The position numbers and the translations under genes were made by a program. Of a stretch of DNA of 64,000 nucleotides, positions 1 through 9,406 are shown piece after piece. The stretch's first letter is position 1; every line of letters starts with the position of its first letter. Source of the stretch: Paralcaligenes sp. KSB-10 (GTDB lineage: Bacteria; Pseudomonadota; Gammaproteobacteria; Burkholderiales; Burkholderiaceae_B); NCBI RefSeq assembly GCF_021266465.1, contig NZ_CP089848.1:2914001-2978000 (forward strand), read 5' to 3'. The notes under the pieces are model-generated. The model ran no database searches and was not told the origin of the DNA. It saw nothing but the letters and a program-made list of their open reading frames with translations.

Positions 1-1487
1 ACAACGTTCTGCTTGCCAAGTCCCCGCTGTCGCTTGGACAGGAACTGCCGGAACTCGGCGTGCGCGTGCGCGCCCAGGTGCCGGCCGGACACAAGATTGC
101 CGCCCGGCACATCGACAAAGGCGAGCAGATAAAAAAATGCAATATCGTGATCGGTATTGCCATGCGCCACATCGAGCCCGGCGACTATATGCACAGCCAC
201 AACATCGAACTGGCGGACTATTATCGCGACCCGGGATTCTGCCGGGACGTACAAGCGGTCGACTACGTCCCCGAAGCCGCGCGGGCCACGTTCATGGGCT
301 TCATGCGCCCGAATGGGCGCGTAGGTACACGCAACTACATAGGCATACTGTCGTCGGTCAATTGCTCGGCCACCGTCATCAAGAATATCGCCGCGCATTT
401 CACCCCTGAACGCCTGGCGCCATACCCGAACGTGGATGGCGTTGCCGCTTTCGCACAAACCAGCGGCTGCGGCATGTCCTCGCCAAGCGAACATTTCGAC
501 GTACTGCGCCGCACGCTCGCCGGTTATGCACGCCACCCGAATCTGGCCGGCGTTTTGATCGTGGGCCTGGGCTGCGAACGGAATCAGGTCTCGGCGCTGG
601 TCGAGTCTCAACAGCTTGCGCCAGGCGCTCAGTTGCGCACGCTGGTCATGCAGGAAATCGGCGGCACGCGGGCCACCATCGCCGCCGGGATCCAGGCCGT
701 CGAGGAAATGCTTCCGACGGCCAACCGCGCGGTGCGGGAAACCGTGTCCGCCAGCCATCTCAAAATAGGCCTGGAATGCGGCGGCTCCGACAGCTTTTCG
801 AGCATCACCGCCAACCCCGCCCTGGGCGCGGCCATGGACGTGCTGGTCCGCCACGGCGGAACCGCCATTCTATCGGAGACGCCCGAAATTCACGGCGTCG
901 AATATTTGCTCACGCGCCGCGCGGTCACGCCCGAAGTGGGGCAGAAGCTGCTTGACCGCCTCGCCTGGTGGGAGCGCTACACGGTGGGCCAGAATGCACA
1001 GTTCAACGGCGTCGTGGGGCACGGCAACCAGCAAGGCGGCCTGGCCAATATTTTTGAAAAATCACTGGGATCCGTCATGAAAAGCGGCTCCACTCCCTTG
1101 CAAGCCGTCTATGAATACGCCGAACCCATCGAAACCGCGGGTCTTGTATTCATGGATTCGCCGGGTTACGACCCGGTGGCCGCCACCGGCCAGATTGCCA
1201 GCGGCGCAAACCTGATCTGCTTTACCACCGGACGCGGCTCGATGTTCGGTTCCAAGCCCGCGCCTACCCTGAAACTTGCCACCAACACTCCCATGTTCAC
1301 TCGTCTGGAAGAAGACATGGACATCAATTGCGGCCTGGTGCTCGACGGCGTGCTGACCCTCGAACAGATGGGCCGGCACATCTTCGAACATATCTTGCGG
1401 GCCGCATCGGGCATTCCCACAAAGAGCGAAGCGCTGGGCCTTGGCGACAATGAATTCGTGCCCTGGCATCTCGGCATCGTCAGTTGA
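1..1487 (+). CDS. UxaA-family sugar-acid dehydratase (altronate/galactarate dehydratase type), 5'-truncated by window
   Basis: The reading frame is open from base 3, before any start codon, so the gene begins outside the window; the GTG at 60 is internal. The first ~70 residues look like the SAF-like N-terminal domain of altronate dehydratases ([12 protein letters not shown], then [13 protein letters not shown]), followed by a linker and the large catalytic domain ([32 protein letters not shown]). The family removes water from aldonic or aldaric acids to give 2-keto-3-deoxy acids in the cytoplasm. The aldolase that follows at 1564 on the same strand would cleave such a product, so the two probably form a pathway pair. 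The exact sugar acid cannot be read from the sequence. Confidence 0.87.
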   Translation, partial: NVLLAKSPLSLGQELPELGVRVRAQVPAGHKIAARHIDKGEQIKKCNIVIGIAMRHIEPGDYMHSHNIELADYYRDPGFCRDVQAVDYVPEAARATFMGFMRPNGRVGTRNYIGILSSVNCSATVIKNIAAHFTPERLAPYPNVDGVAAFAQTSGCGMSSPSEHFDVLRRTLAGYARHPNLAGVLIVGLGCERNQVSALVESQQLAPGAQLRTLVMQEIGGTRATIAAGIQAVEEMLPTANRAVRETVSASHLKIGLECGGSDSFSSITANPALGAAMDVLVRHGGTAILSETPEIHGVEYLLTRRAVTPEVGQKLLDRLAWWERYTVGQNAQFNGVVGHGNQQGGLANIFEKSLGSVMKSGSTPLQAVYEYAEPIETAGLVFMDSPGYDPVAATGQIASGANLICFTTGRGSMFGSKPAPTLKLATNTPMFTRLEEDMDINCGLVLDGVLTLEQMGRHIFEHILRAASGIPTKSEALGLGDNEFVPWHLGIVS

Positions 1488-1563
1488 ACCGGATATCCAG
1501 GCCACGAACCCCCGCGAACCGTACGCCAACACCGCCCCAATCCTTTTATGGTGGAATATAGCC

Positions 1564-2370
1564 ATGCCCTCGCATAATCCCTTCAAAGCCGCCCTGGCTG
1601 CCCGCCGGCCCCAGATCGGCCTCTGGCTCTCCATGGCGGACCCCTACCTGGCCGAAGTCAGCGCTACCACAGGCTTCGATTGGCTGTTGATTGACGGCGA
1701 ACATGCGCCGAACGATTTACGCGCCGTCCTTGCGGCACTGCAGGCCATTGCGCCGCACCCCTCGGCCCCGGTGGTGCGCGCGGTGGCGGGTGAAACGCCG
1801 CTCATCAAGCAATTGCTGGATATCGGCGTCAAGAACCTGCTTGTCCCCATGGTGAACACCGTCGAACAGGCCCGCGGCTTGGTTGCCGCCACACGCTATC
1901 CACCTTCGGGCACGCGGGGAGTGGGCAGCGCCGTGGGCCGGGCTTCGCGTTGGAGCGCGCGCACCGACTATCTGGATATCGCCGATGACGAAATCTGCCT
2001 GCTCGTCCAGGCCGAAACCTCGGCCGCGCTGCAAAATCTTGAAGGAATCTGTGCTGTGGACGGGGTCGATGGCGTGTTCATCGGGCCCGCCGATCTTGCC
2101 GCATCAATGAATCATCGGGGATCTCCGAATCACCCCGAGGTGCAAGAAGCCATCGAACATGCCATCAAGACCATTGTGGCGAGCGGGCGGGCCGCGGGTA
2201 CCCTGACATCGAATCCAAAACTGGCGCGGCGCTACCTGGAACTGGGCTGCACTTTTGTCGCCACGGGCGTCGATATATTGATCTACGCCAACGCCGCCCG
2301 CCGCCTGGCCGCCGATTTCATTACGCCGGGCGCCAGGCCGGAACCGACAAGCGCCTCTGCCGCCTACTGA
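1564..2370 (+). CDS. HpcH/HpaI-family class II aldolase
   Basis: The 268-residue protein from ATG 1564 has the family landmarks: GLWLSMADP at the N-terminus, [21 protein letters not shown], and GPADLAASM near residue 180. Members cleave 2-keto-3-deoxy sugar acids or 4-hydroxy-2-oxo acids to pyruvate (or a homologue) plus an aldehyde, using a divalent metal. The frame is open further upstream into the dehydratase gene (to 1441), but that would overlap it; ATG 1564 matches the usual family start. The Shine-Dalgarno is weak. It lies 76 bases after the dehydratase, which suggests dehydration then aldol cleavage of one substrate. Substrate is unknown. Confidence 0.88.
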   Translation: MPSHNPFKAALAARRPQIGLWLSMADPYLAEVSATTGFDWLLIDGEHAPNDLRAVLAALQAIAPHPSAPVVRAVAGETPLIKQLLDIGVKNLLVPMVNTVEQARGLVAATRYPPSGTRGVGSAVGRASRWSARTDYLDIADDEICLLVQAETSAALQNLEGICAVDGVDGVFIGPADLAASMNHRGSPNHPEVQEAIEHAIKTIVASGRAAGTLTSNPKLARRYLELGCTFVATGVDILIYANAARRLAADFITPGARPEPTSASAAY

Positions 2371-2404
2371 ACCTCTGCGATCCACAGCACTCGCGGCCAG
2401 GAGC

Positions 2405-3160
2405 CTACATGGTGGACGACATGCCTCCGTCCACAACCAGGATCTGGCCGGTTACGAACCCTGATTCACGGGCGGCCATGAATACCAGGGCGGAGGCCAG
2501 ATCGTCGGGCACACCCCACCTTTTTTGCGGAACGCGGTCTTGCAGCCAGGCAGTGAACTTGGCGTCGTTCCAAAGATTCCGGGTAAGCTCCGTTTTTATG
2601 TAGCCCGGTGCGATGGCATTGACGGTAATGCCCGACTCCGACAACTCGGCCGCCCATTGCCTGACCAACCCGTGCATGGCGGCCTTGGCAGCTGTGTAGG
2701 CCGTAACGCCTTGCCTCCCCAACAACGCGGTCACCGAGCCGGTGAAGACTATGCGGCCATAGCCGTGGTTTGCCATGCCCTGGGCAATGTGCCGCCCCAG
2801 CGCCCACTGCGAGGTCAGGTTTGCAAATATCACACGTTCGAACTCCAGCAGCGGAAATGTCAAAAGAGGCTCACGGTGCTGGATCCCGGCATTGGCAAAA
2901 AAGATATCGATTCTACCGACGGCTTTCAATACCTCATCGACAGCGCTGACGGCCTGGTCGATGTCCGACATATCGAAAGGCAAGGCATGCGCAGTAATGC
3001 CTTCGCCGCGCAGATCTTCGGCGGCCCGGGCGAGCGCCGCGGGATCGCGGCCGTTGATGACAACAACGGCGCCCTGCCGGCCCAGGGCCCGCGCGGCCGC
3101 ATAGCCGATGCCGCGCGAAGAACCGGTAATAAGCGCAACCTGGCCCGACAAATCGAACAT
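2405..3160 (-). CDS. SDR-family NAD(P)-dependent oxidoreductase
   Basis: A classical short-chain dehydrogenase of 251 residues. Near the N-terminus is the cofactor motif TGSSRGIG, then NAG, a catalytic serine in FTGSVTALLG, and the active-site YTAAK; it ends in VTGQILVVDGG. It resembles gluconate 5-dehydrogenase/IdnO-type SDRs, though this is only a resemblance. AGAGGA lies 7 bases before the ATG on the minus strand. It is the last gene of the minus-strand transport/catabolism operon, 12 bases after the BKACE gene, and faces the plus-strand aldolase. Its role is probably oxidation or reduction of a hydroxy acid in the same pathway. Confidence 0.88.
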   Translation of the reverse strand: MFDLSGQVALITGSSRGIGYAAARALGRQGAVVVINGRDPAALARAAEDLRGEGITAHALPFDMSDIDQAVSAVDEVLKAVGRIDIFFANAGIQHREPLLTFPLLEFERVIFANLTSQWALGRHIAQGMANHGYGRIVFTGSVTALLGRQGVTAYTAAKAAMHGLVRQWAAELSESGITVNAIAPGYIKTELTRNLWNDAKFTAWLQDRVPQKRWGVPDDLASALVFMAARESGFVTGQILVVDGGMSSTM

Positions 3161-3172
3161 GGATGATTCCTC

Positions 3173-4105
3173 TTAGAAATTGACCTGGCCCGCACCCTTC
3201 AAATGCAGAATGGCGCGCGCCTCGTCGGGCGTGGCCACGTCCAGATTCAATGCCTCGAGGACGATGCGAATGCGGCTTACCTGCTCGGCATTGGACGAGG
3301 CCATTTGTCCGGGGCCTATCCACAGCGAGTCTTCCAGCCCTACCCGTACGTTCGAACCCATGGCGGCGCCCATGGTGGCCAGGGGAATCTGATTGCGGCC
3401 CGCACCCAGAATGGACCATTGGTAGTTATCGCCGAACAGGCGGTCGGCCGTACGGCGCATATGCATCAAATCTTCCGGATCGGGTCCGATGCCACCCAGA
3501 ATCCCGAAAACAGACTGGATAAAAGGCGGGCTTTGCACCAGGCCGCGATCCATGAAATGCGCCAGGTTATACAGATGGCTGATGTCATAGCACTCGAATT
3601 CGAATCGCGTGCCATTTTCAGTGCCTTTTCTTAATATGGTTTCAATATCTTTATACGTGTTCTTGAAAATCAGGTCGCGGCTGTTCTCCAGGTGCTCGCG
3701 CTCCCATTCATGCTGGAATGTCTTGAAGCGCTCGAGCATGGGAAACAGGCCGAAGTTCATCGAACCCATATTCAGGGACGCCACTTCGGGCTTGAACTCC
3801 ATGGCCGGGCGCATGCGCTCTTCCACCGTCATGTGAGGGCTTCCACCGGTCGTAATATTGATCACGGCATCGGTGTTCGCCTTGATTTTCGCCAGAAAGG
3901 GGCGAAACAGTTCCGGATCCTGCGACGGCTTGCCATTCTTTGGATCGCGCGCGTGCAAATGCAATATTGCCGCGCCCGCCTTGGCCGCGGCAATCCCCGC
4001 CTCGGCAATTTCGTCGGCCGTCACCGGCAGGTACTTGGACATGCTTGGAGTATGTATTGCGCCGGTCACCGCGCAGGTAATAATCACTTTCTTTTTGCTT
4101 GCCAT
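3173..4105 (-). CDS. BKACE-family beta-keto acid cleavage enzyme (DUF849)
   Basis: About 310 residues with family hallmarks: VTGAIHTPSMS near the N-terminus, the metal-binding HLHARD motif near residue 50, and ITTGGSPHMTVEER. BKACE enzymes condense a beta-keto acid with acetyl-CoA and split it into acetoacetate and a new CoA ester; the founding member is the 3-keto-5-aminohexanoate cleavage enzyme of lysine fermentation, and another acts in carnitine breakdown. Start choice: AAGGA on the minus strand sits 7 bases before ATG 4105 and 4 before ATG 4108; a TTG at 4120 is also in frame. The dehydrogenase just upstream could make its beta-keto substrate. The substrate cannot be named. Confidence 0.9.
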   Translation of the reverse strand: MASKKKVIITCAVTGAIHTPSMSKYLPVTADEIAEAGIAAAKAGAAILHLHARDPKNGKPSQDPELFRPFLAKIKANTDAVINITTGGSPHMTVEERMRPAMEFKPEVASLNMGSMNFGLFPMLERFKTFQHEWEREHLENSRDLIFKNTYKDIETILRKGTENGTRFEFECYDISHLYNLAHFMDRGLVQSPPFIQSVFGILGGIGPDPEDLMHMRRTADRLFGDNYQWSILGAGRNQIPLATMGAAMGSNVRVGLEDSLWIGPGQMASSNAEQVSRIRIVLEALNLDVATPDEARAILHLKGAGQVNF

Positions 4106-4133
4106 CATTTTTCCTTGCAAAATACAGATTGAT

Positions 4134-5066
4134 TTACTCGGCGGAGTCGAGCTGCTTCTTGTGCCTTAACAAAGCCATCAGCCGCTCATCGCGCCACAGT
4201 CGCCGATTCAGCAGTTCCGATTTGGGAAGCAGGCTGCGCCGCTGCCGCTCGAGCTCCGCCACCAGGCCGGCATCCCAGGCATCCGTGCCGGTTTGCTCTT
4301 CGGAAATCGACTGGTACATACCGCCATAGCGATTGCAGTAATCCTGCAGCCCATCCGGTGCGTTCAAGTCTATGGTCTCGAACGGCCCCATGAAGGACCA
4401 CCTCAGGCCCAGACCGTCTTTCACCGTAGCGTCCAGGTCTTCGGCACTGACATAGCCATTTTGCACCAGACGGAAAGCCTCGCGCAAAAGCGCGCCCTGC
4501 AGGCGATTCAATACAAAGCCTTCCAGCTCTCTGTTCACGACTACCGGCTTCTGCCCGATCGAGCGCATGACCGACCGGGCCGCTTCAATGAATTTCCCGT
4601 CCGTCCAGGGTGCGCCGCACAGTTCGACCACAGGAATGAGATAGGGCGGGTTCACGGGGTGGGCCACGAGACAGCGGTGGCGGCTTGGCAGCGCTTCGGT
4701 AAACGCCGAGGCCGGGATACTGGATGTCGAGCTGGCCAACACGGTATCCGCGCCGCTCAGTGAATCCAGTTTGCTGAAAATCTCCTTTTTAATCTCAAGC
4801 ACTTCCGGCAGATTTTCTTGAACGTACTCGGCCCCTTCAAGCGCTTCATCCAGGCTACGAAAGATTTGGATGCGCGCCATCAGGGCCTGGGCATCGTCAA
4901 GCAGCTGCTGCTTGACGAGCTCGCGCACCTGAGCCGAAATCAGTTGAAGCGCCCGGTCCAGCGCAAGCGGATCGCCATCCCAGAGCCTGACCGTACAACC
5001 TCCCCGGGCAAATACAATCGCCCAGGCCTGCCCTATAAGCCCCGTGCCAATTACCGCAACATTCAT
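4134..5066 (-). CDS. 3-hydroxyacyl-CoA dehydrogenase-family NAD-dependent dehydrogenase (lambda-crystallin/L-gulonate 3-dehydrogenase or carnitine dehydrogenase type)
   Basis: The 310-residue protein opens with the NAD fold VIGTGLIGQAWA and carries QENLPEVLEIKKEIF, ASSTSSIPAS and the catalytic-histidine segment AHPVNPPYLIPVVEL, followed by the C-terminal helical domain (FVLNRLQGALLREAF). Free-acid members of this family oxidise beta-hydroxy acids such as L-gulonate, L-carnitine or 3-hydroxybutyrate to beta-keto acids. The neighbouring BKACE needs a beta-keto acid, so the pair reads as oxidise-then-cleave, as in carnitine catabolism. No thioesterase domain is fused. GGGGAA precedes the ATG. 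The substrate remains undefined. Confidence 0.87.
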   Translation of the reverse strand: MNVAVIGTGLIGQAWAIVFARGGCTVRLWDGDPLALDRALQLISAQVRELVKQQLLDDAQALMARIQIFRSLDEALEGAEYVQENLPEVLEIKKEIFSKLDSLSGADTVLASSTSSIPASAFTEALPSRHRCLVAHPVNPPYLIPVVELCGAPWTDGKFIEAARSVMRSIGQKPVVVNRELEGFVLNRLQGALLREAFRLVQNGYVSAEDLDATVKDGLGLRWSFMGPFETIDLNAPDGLQDYCNRYGGMYQSISEEQTGTDAWDAGLVAELERQRRSLLPKSELLNRRLWRDERLMALLRHKKQLDSAE

Positions 5067-5084
5067 GATTTCCCCAGTGTCGTG

Positions 5085-5867
5085 TTAAATCAGGGCCTGG
5101 GTATGTCCGTCGACGGCCAGCGCCTGGCCGTTGACGCTTCGAGCCGCGCCGCTGGCCGTAAACAGCGCCATGTTGGCAATGTCGCGCGCCGACACCATGC
5201 GGCCCAGAGAAGCCTGCTGCTCGTACGATTGTCCGAGTTCCTTTTCGGAGATGCCCAGGGCCTGCGCCTTGGACGCAATGACGGCACGTATGCGCGGCCC
5301 TTCGACCGCACCCGGCAAAATGGCATTGACACGCACGCCGAACCGGCCCAGTTCGATCGCCAACGTCTTTGTAAAACCGACCACGGCCCACTTCGATGCA
5401 GCGTACGCCGACCGGCCGGCAAACCCCAAATGCCCCGCCGCCGACGACATATTGATCATCACACCGGCTTTAGATTGCTTCAGCAATGGAATGGCCAGGC
5501 GGGCGCAAAGAAATTGCCCGGTAATGTTGACGGCCAGGGTTTTGTCCCAATCTGTCTTGTTCAGCGTTTCAACATAACCCGTGGGACCTGCAATACCGGC
5601 GTTATTGACCAGAACATCGAGCCCGCCCAGACGCGCACCCACCTGCTCAAACAAGGCGGCGACGCTGGCTTCATCGGAAACATCGGCAACCGCGGCATGA
5701 ATCCGGGGCAGCTCGGCCCTGGCCGCCGCCAAGGCGGCTTCATCGACATCGCAAATAAACACATCGGATCCAGCCGCGGCAAATACCCTGGCCATTTCCA
5801 GGCCAAGCCCACTGGCACCCGCCGTAATCAGTACTTTCCTGCCTGTCATGCTTATATCGTCAAACAT
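5085..5867 (-). CDS. SDR-family oxidoreductase
   Basis: A 260-residue classical SDR: cofactor loop TAGASGLG, acidic D in CDVDEAA (suggesting NAD preference), NNAGIAG, catalytic serine in NMSSAAG, active-site YAASK, and the C-terminal NGQALAVDG. The start ATG 5867 has AGAGG just upstream on the minus strand; an internal Met (MTGRKVL) is a less likely alternative. It sits between the ABC transporter genes and the hydroxyacyl-type dehydrogenase, 79 bases after the LivMGF stop, so it is probably cotranscribed. It likely interconverts a hydroxyl and keto group of the imported substrate. It is distinct in sequence from the second SDR at the operon end. Confidence 0.88.
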   Translation of the reverse strand: MFDDISMTGRKVLITAGASGLGLEMARVFAAAGSDVFICDVDEAALAAARAELPRIHAAVADVSDEASVAALFEQVGARLGGLDVLVNNAGIAGPTGYVETLNKTDWDKTLAVNITGQFLCARLAIPLLKQSKAGVMINMSSAAGHLGFAGRSAYAASKWAVVGFTKTLAIELGRFGVRVNAILPGAVEGPRIRAVIASKAQALGISEKELGQSYEQQASLGRMVSARDIANMALFTASGAARSVNGQALAVDGHTQALI

Positions 5868-5946
5868 TTTCGCCTCTGTTCATGCCAAAAATCTTCCCTT
5901 GCGAAAACCCGGCCTTGCCATAATTGCCAAGACAGCCCGCAAGATG

Positions 5947-8469
5947 TCATACACCTAAAAATTTTACCTGGAGCTCTTTGTTTTCCTTGAGATCTGCGGC
6001 GGCACCTTCGTAGGCGATACGGCCATTGACCATAATGTAAGCCCGGTCGACCATGCGCAAAGCCAGATCCACGCGCTGTTCCACCAGCAGGATGCTGGTG
6101 CGCTCGCGCAGGTGCACCACGGCCTCCAGGACTTCATTCACCACCGAAGGGGCCAGGCCTTCGAACGGCTCGTCCAGGAGAATGAGCCGCGTCGGCGCCA
6201 TGAGCGCGCGGGCAATTGCCAGCATCTGCAGTTCGCCGCCGCTCAGGTTTCCGCCTATGGAATCGCGCAGCGCCCCCAGCTTTGGAAACAGTTCGAACAC
6301 CTGATCCAGTTCCCAGCCGCCCGGCCGTCGCGCGATAAGCAGATTATCGACAACATTGAGATTGGGAAAAATGCGCCGCCCCTGAGGAACTATGGCTAAA
6401 CCCTGCCGGTTGACGCGGTTGGACGTCCAGCCGGTGATATCCGTGCCGTCGAAGCGGATATGCCCGGCGCTGGCCGGCAATTGCCCCATGATGGTATGCA
6501 GCGTGGTCGTCTTGCCCACCCCGTTGCGGCCCAGCAATGCGACGGCCTCGCCCTCGCCCACCTCCAGCGACAGGCCGTCCAGAATGCGGCTGCCCACATA
6601 CCCCGAGGCCACATCCTGCAACTGCAGTATGGGCCGGCCGGCCTTGGCCGGTTCGACCTGCCTCGACGCAATCACTGGCCGCGCAACACCTTTGCCCTCT
6701 TCGACCACCTCGCCAAGGTAGGCCTCAACCACCTGGGGGTTGTTGACCACGGCCTGCGGCGAGCCGTCGGCGATGACGCGCCCTTGATGCAATACGGTAA
6801 TCCGGTCGGACAGGGACACCACGCGGTCGATGTCATGTTCAATCAGCAAAATGGTATGCAGGCCCGCCAGGCGACGAATCAGCGAACTGATGCGTTCGCG
6901 CTCCGCGTCCGCCAGGCCCGCCAGCGGCTCGTCAAGCAGCAGCAACTCGGACCCGGTTGCCATGGTCACGGCAATATCGAGCAAGCGTTGCTCGCCGTGC
7001 GGCAGATTGAGCGTGATTTCGCCGGCCCTGCCTTCCAGGCCCACGGCATGCAGCAATGCCCAGGCATGATCGGCCAGGTCTGTCAGGCTATAGGCATCGC
7101 GCCACAAGGAGGGTCGCGCGGGCGAGCGCGCCTGCACGGCGATGCGTACAGCTTCGAAAACCGTGAGATTGCCTGGCAGGCTGACGATTTGAAAGGAACG
7201 CGACATGCCAAGCCGGACTCGTTCATGCACGGCCAATTTGCTGATGTCCTGGCCTTTGAACTGAATCTGCCCGCTGTCATTGGGGATCAGGCCCGTGAGC
7301 ATATTGAAGAATGTTGTCTTTCCCGCGCCGTTCGGGCCGATCAGGCTGTGAATGCTGCCCGACCGGATATCAAGGCTGATGTCATCGGCGGTCACCACGC
7401 GACCGAAACGCTTGCACAAATTGCGCACTTGCAGCACCGCCTCGCCGGTGGACGCGGCACGGCCCGAAAACAAGTCTGGCAGCGTAGCGGGGCATGGTGG
7501 CAGGGGTGTGCGTGTCAAGCCCCAATGGCCGCTGCCGCGCAGACGCGCGTAGATACCGCAAAGCCCTTCCGGCGAAAGAAGCACCACGGCCATGATCAGC
7601 GCACCGAAGAACAGCCACCAGTGCTCGGTGATTGAACTGAGCTGATCGCTGAGGTTGATGTAGATGATCGCACCCCACAACGGGCCGAGAAAATGATGTA
7701 TGCCGCCCAGCAGCGTCATCATTACCGGATCGCCGGCATGTTGCCAGTTCATGTTGTCGGCGTATACGCCATGGATCAGGAATGAGAGCAAGCCCCCGCC
7801 CAGGCCGATGAAAGCCGCATGCAGCACCAGGGCGCTAAGCCTGTAGCCCCAAGGGTTATAGCCCAGATACTGCACGCGCTTTTCATTGTCGCGTATGGCC
7901 TGAAGCACCCTCCCGAAGGGCGAGTGCGCCACGCGATAAAGCAGCCAGGCGCACACCAGCACCAGCACGGCGCAGAAGATGTAATAGCTGGACGCGCTTT
8001 CCAGGCCGGGGCGGTCGACGCCCTGCAAACCGTTCTCCCCGCCCGTCAGGTTGGTCCAGCGAAAACAGATTTCGTAGAACAACTGGGTGAATGCCAGCGT
8101 CAGCAAGGCGAAATAAAGGCCACGCCGGCGCAGGATGAGCAGGCCCAGCACCAGGCCCAGCAGCGCCGCAAAGACCGTGCCCACAATCAGGGCAAGCACG
8201 ACATTCTGGACGATATGAATGGCAAATAGCGCGCTGGCATAGCTGGCCATGCCGAAAAAGACCGACGAACCGAACGACACCATGCCCGTGTAGCCCAGCA
8301 ATAAATTGTAGGCAAGGCCGTAAAGCGTGTAGATCACCACCTGTGTGGCAAGGCTGATCGTCGAGCCCGCCATCGACATCAGCGTCGGCAGAACGACAAA
8401 AACCACGGCGAGCACCACGAGAGGATGAGTCAGGGTCTGGCGCAGGCGGCTCACTCGAAACGCTCCCAT
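5947..8469 (-). CDS. LivM-LivG-LivF triple fusion: ABC permease with two ATPase domains
   Basis: One uninterrupted 840-residue frame carries three parts of a branched-chain amino acid-type ABC importer. Residues 1-310 are the LivM permease (hydrophobic segments; LLLGYTGMVSFG; EGLCGIYARL). Residues ~345-587 are a LivG-type ATPase (Walker A GPNGAGKTT at 378, signature LPHGEQR, Walker B LLLLDEPLAGL). Residues ~613-840 are a LivF-type ATPase (Walker A GRNGVGKTT at 647, signature LSGGELQ, Walker B LILLDEPFEGLAP). The linkers are about 35 and 25 residues. ATG 8469 overlaps the end of livH by 19 bases; the longer frame upstream is livH in another frame. The cytosolic ATPases are tethered to the inner-membrane domain. 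Imported substrate unknown. Confidence 0.92.
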   Translation of the reverse strand: MGAFRVSRLRQTLTHPLVVLAVVFVVLPTLMSMAGSTISLATQVVIYTLYGLAYNLLLGYTGMVSFGSSVFFGMASYASALFAIHIVQNVVLALIVGTVFAALLGLVLGLLILRRRGLYFALLTLAFTQLFYEICFRWTNLTGGENGLQGVDRPGLESASSYYIFCAVLVLVCAWLLYRVAHSPFGRVLQAIRDNEKRVQYLGYNPWGYRLSALVLHAAFIGLGGGLLSFLIHGVYADNMNWQHAGDPVMMTLLGGIHHFLGPLWGAIIYINLSDQLSSITEHWWLFFGALIMAVVLLSPEGLCGIYARLRGSGHWGLTRTPLPPCPATLPDLFSGRAASTGEAVLQVRNLCKRFGRVVTADDISLDIRSGSIHSLIGPNGAGKTTFFNMLTGLIPNDSGQIQFKGQDISKLAVHERVRLGMSRSFQIVSLPGNLTVFEAVRIAVQARSPARPSLWRDAYSLTDLADHAWALLHAVGLEGRAGEITLNLPHGEQRLLDIAVTMATGSELLLLDEPLAGLADAERERISSLIRRLAGLHTILLIEHDIDRVVSLSDRITVLHQGRVIADGSPQAVVNNPQVVEAYLGEVVEEGKGVARPVIASRQVEPAKAGRPILQLQDVASGYVGSRILDGLSLEVGEGEAVALLGRNGVGKTTTLHTIMGQLPASAGHIRFDGTDITGWTSNRVNRQGLAIVPQGRRIFPNLNVVDNLLIARRPGGWELDQVFELFPKLGALRDSIGGNLSGGELQMLAIARALMAPTRLILLDEPFEGLAPSVVNEVLEAVVHLRERTSILLVEQRVDLALRMVDRAYIMVNGRIAYEGAAADLKENKELQVKFLGV

Positions 8470-9329
8470 CGTTCGCCGAACAGGCCGCGCGGCCGTGTCA
8501 GCAGCACTACAATCATGAGCGCGTACATAATGGATGTCGACGCCACCGGCCAGAACTGGATCGTCATGGCCACCGCAACACCCACCATCAGCCCGGCCAC
8601 GATTGCCCCGCGCAGGCTGCCGAGGCCGCCGATGACCACCACCACAAATGCCGGCATGATGGCCTGCTCGGACATCGAGGGCATGACGCTCCACAGCGGC
8701 GCGGCCAGTACCCCGGCCGCACCGGCAAGCAGGCAACCCAGGCCGAAGATAAACATGAACACGCGCTTCAGATTGATACCCAGCATGCTGACCATTTCAG
8801 GGTCGCGCGAGCCGGCGCGAACGATGCGGCCGAACGGGGTTTTCTCGAGAAACAGCCAGATCGCGGCAAGCAGCGCAATAGTGATTATCAGCACGGCCAG
8901 GCGGTAGCGCGTCACGAACACGGGGCCGTAATGCACAAATCCGGAAAGGAATGCGGGCGTATCGAACGGATGGCCCATGGCGCCCCATATGGTGCGCAGC
9001 AACTCTTCAATGAAGAGCGCCAGGCCGAAGGTCAGCAACAGGCTTAGCAAAGGCTCCTTGTCGTAGAGCGGACGCAACAACAGGCGCTCCACGACAAGGC
9101 TGATAGCGCCGACCAGGATCGGCGCCAGGACCAGCGCGCCGACAAAACCGATATACGGCCGCAGTGTGAGGGCAAGATAGGCGCCCAGGGCAAAGAATGC
9201 GCCATGGGCAAAGTTCACCAGCCCGAGCATACCGAAAATGATCGACATGCCGACCGCGATAAGCACGAACAGAAAGCCCAGCACCAAGCCGTTCATAAGC
9301 TGTGACGCGAACAGCGTAGCATCGACCAC
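8451..9329 (-). CDS. LivH-type ABC transporter permease
   Basis: A 292-residue hydrophobic protein typical of LivH: MNGLVLGFLFVLIAVGMSIIFGMLGLVNFAHGAFF at the N-terminus (here cited by its first and last residues only: MNGLVLG to FAHGAFF), the cytoplasmic loop contacting the ATPase around FGRIVRAGSRDPEMVSMLGI, and TRPRGLFGERWERFE at the end. I choose GTG 9329 because GAGGAG lies 7 bases upstream on the minus strand; a further-upstream in-frame start lacks this. The stop overlaps the start of the LivMGF fusion, so translational coupling is likely. Together with the fusion and the binding protein it forms a complete HAAT-family importer. Confidence 0.9.
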   Translation of the reverse strand: MVDATLFASQLMNGLVLGFLFVLIAVGMSIIFGMLGLVNFAHGAFFALGAYLALTLRPYIGFVGALVLAPILVGAISLVVERLLLRPLYDKEPLLSLLLTFGLALFIEELLRTIWGAMGHPFDTPAFLSGFVHYGPVFVTRYRLAVLIITIALLAAIWLFLEKTPFGRIVRAGSRDPEMVSMLGINLKRVFMFIFGLGCLLAGAAGVLAAPLWSVMPSMSEQAIMPAFVVVVIGGLGSLRGAIVAGLMVGVAVAMTIQFWPVASTSIMYALMIVVLLTRPRGLFGERWERFE

Positions 9330-9353
9330 CGGGCATCTCCTCGCACTCGAAAC

Positions 9354-9375
9354 GCAGCACACGCAGCGGTGCTGC
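9354..9375 (-). repeat. Intercistronic stem-loop between the binding-protein gene and livH
   Basis: Seven-base arms GCAGCAC and GTGCTGC enclose an 8-base loop in the 77-base gap between the binding-protein stop and livH. There is no T-run, so it is not a clear terminator. Hairpins at this position in ABC operons often protect the upstream mRNA and raise the amount of binding protein relative to the membrane parts; that role here is inference. Confidence 0.5.
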
Positions 9376-9406
9376 TTGCGCTACATGGGTTTATGCATCA
9401 ATCGGC

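Noticed and set aside
4818-7635. Long plus-strand frames (390 and 391 codons) across the dehydrogenase/SDR and LivMGF genes
   Set aside because: Both overlap conserved minus-strand genes along their length and give low-complexity, Arg/Gln/His-rich products typical of antisense frames.
8470-8736. The first 89 codons of the long frame in front of LivM
   Set aside because: They lie inside livH in another frame and have no permease-like sequence; the family N-terminus begins at ATG 8469.
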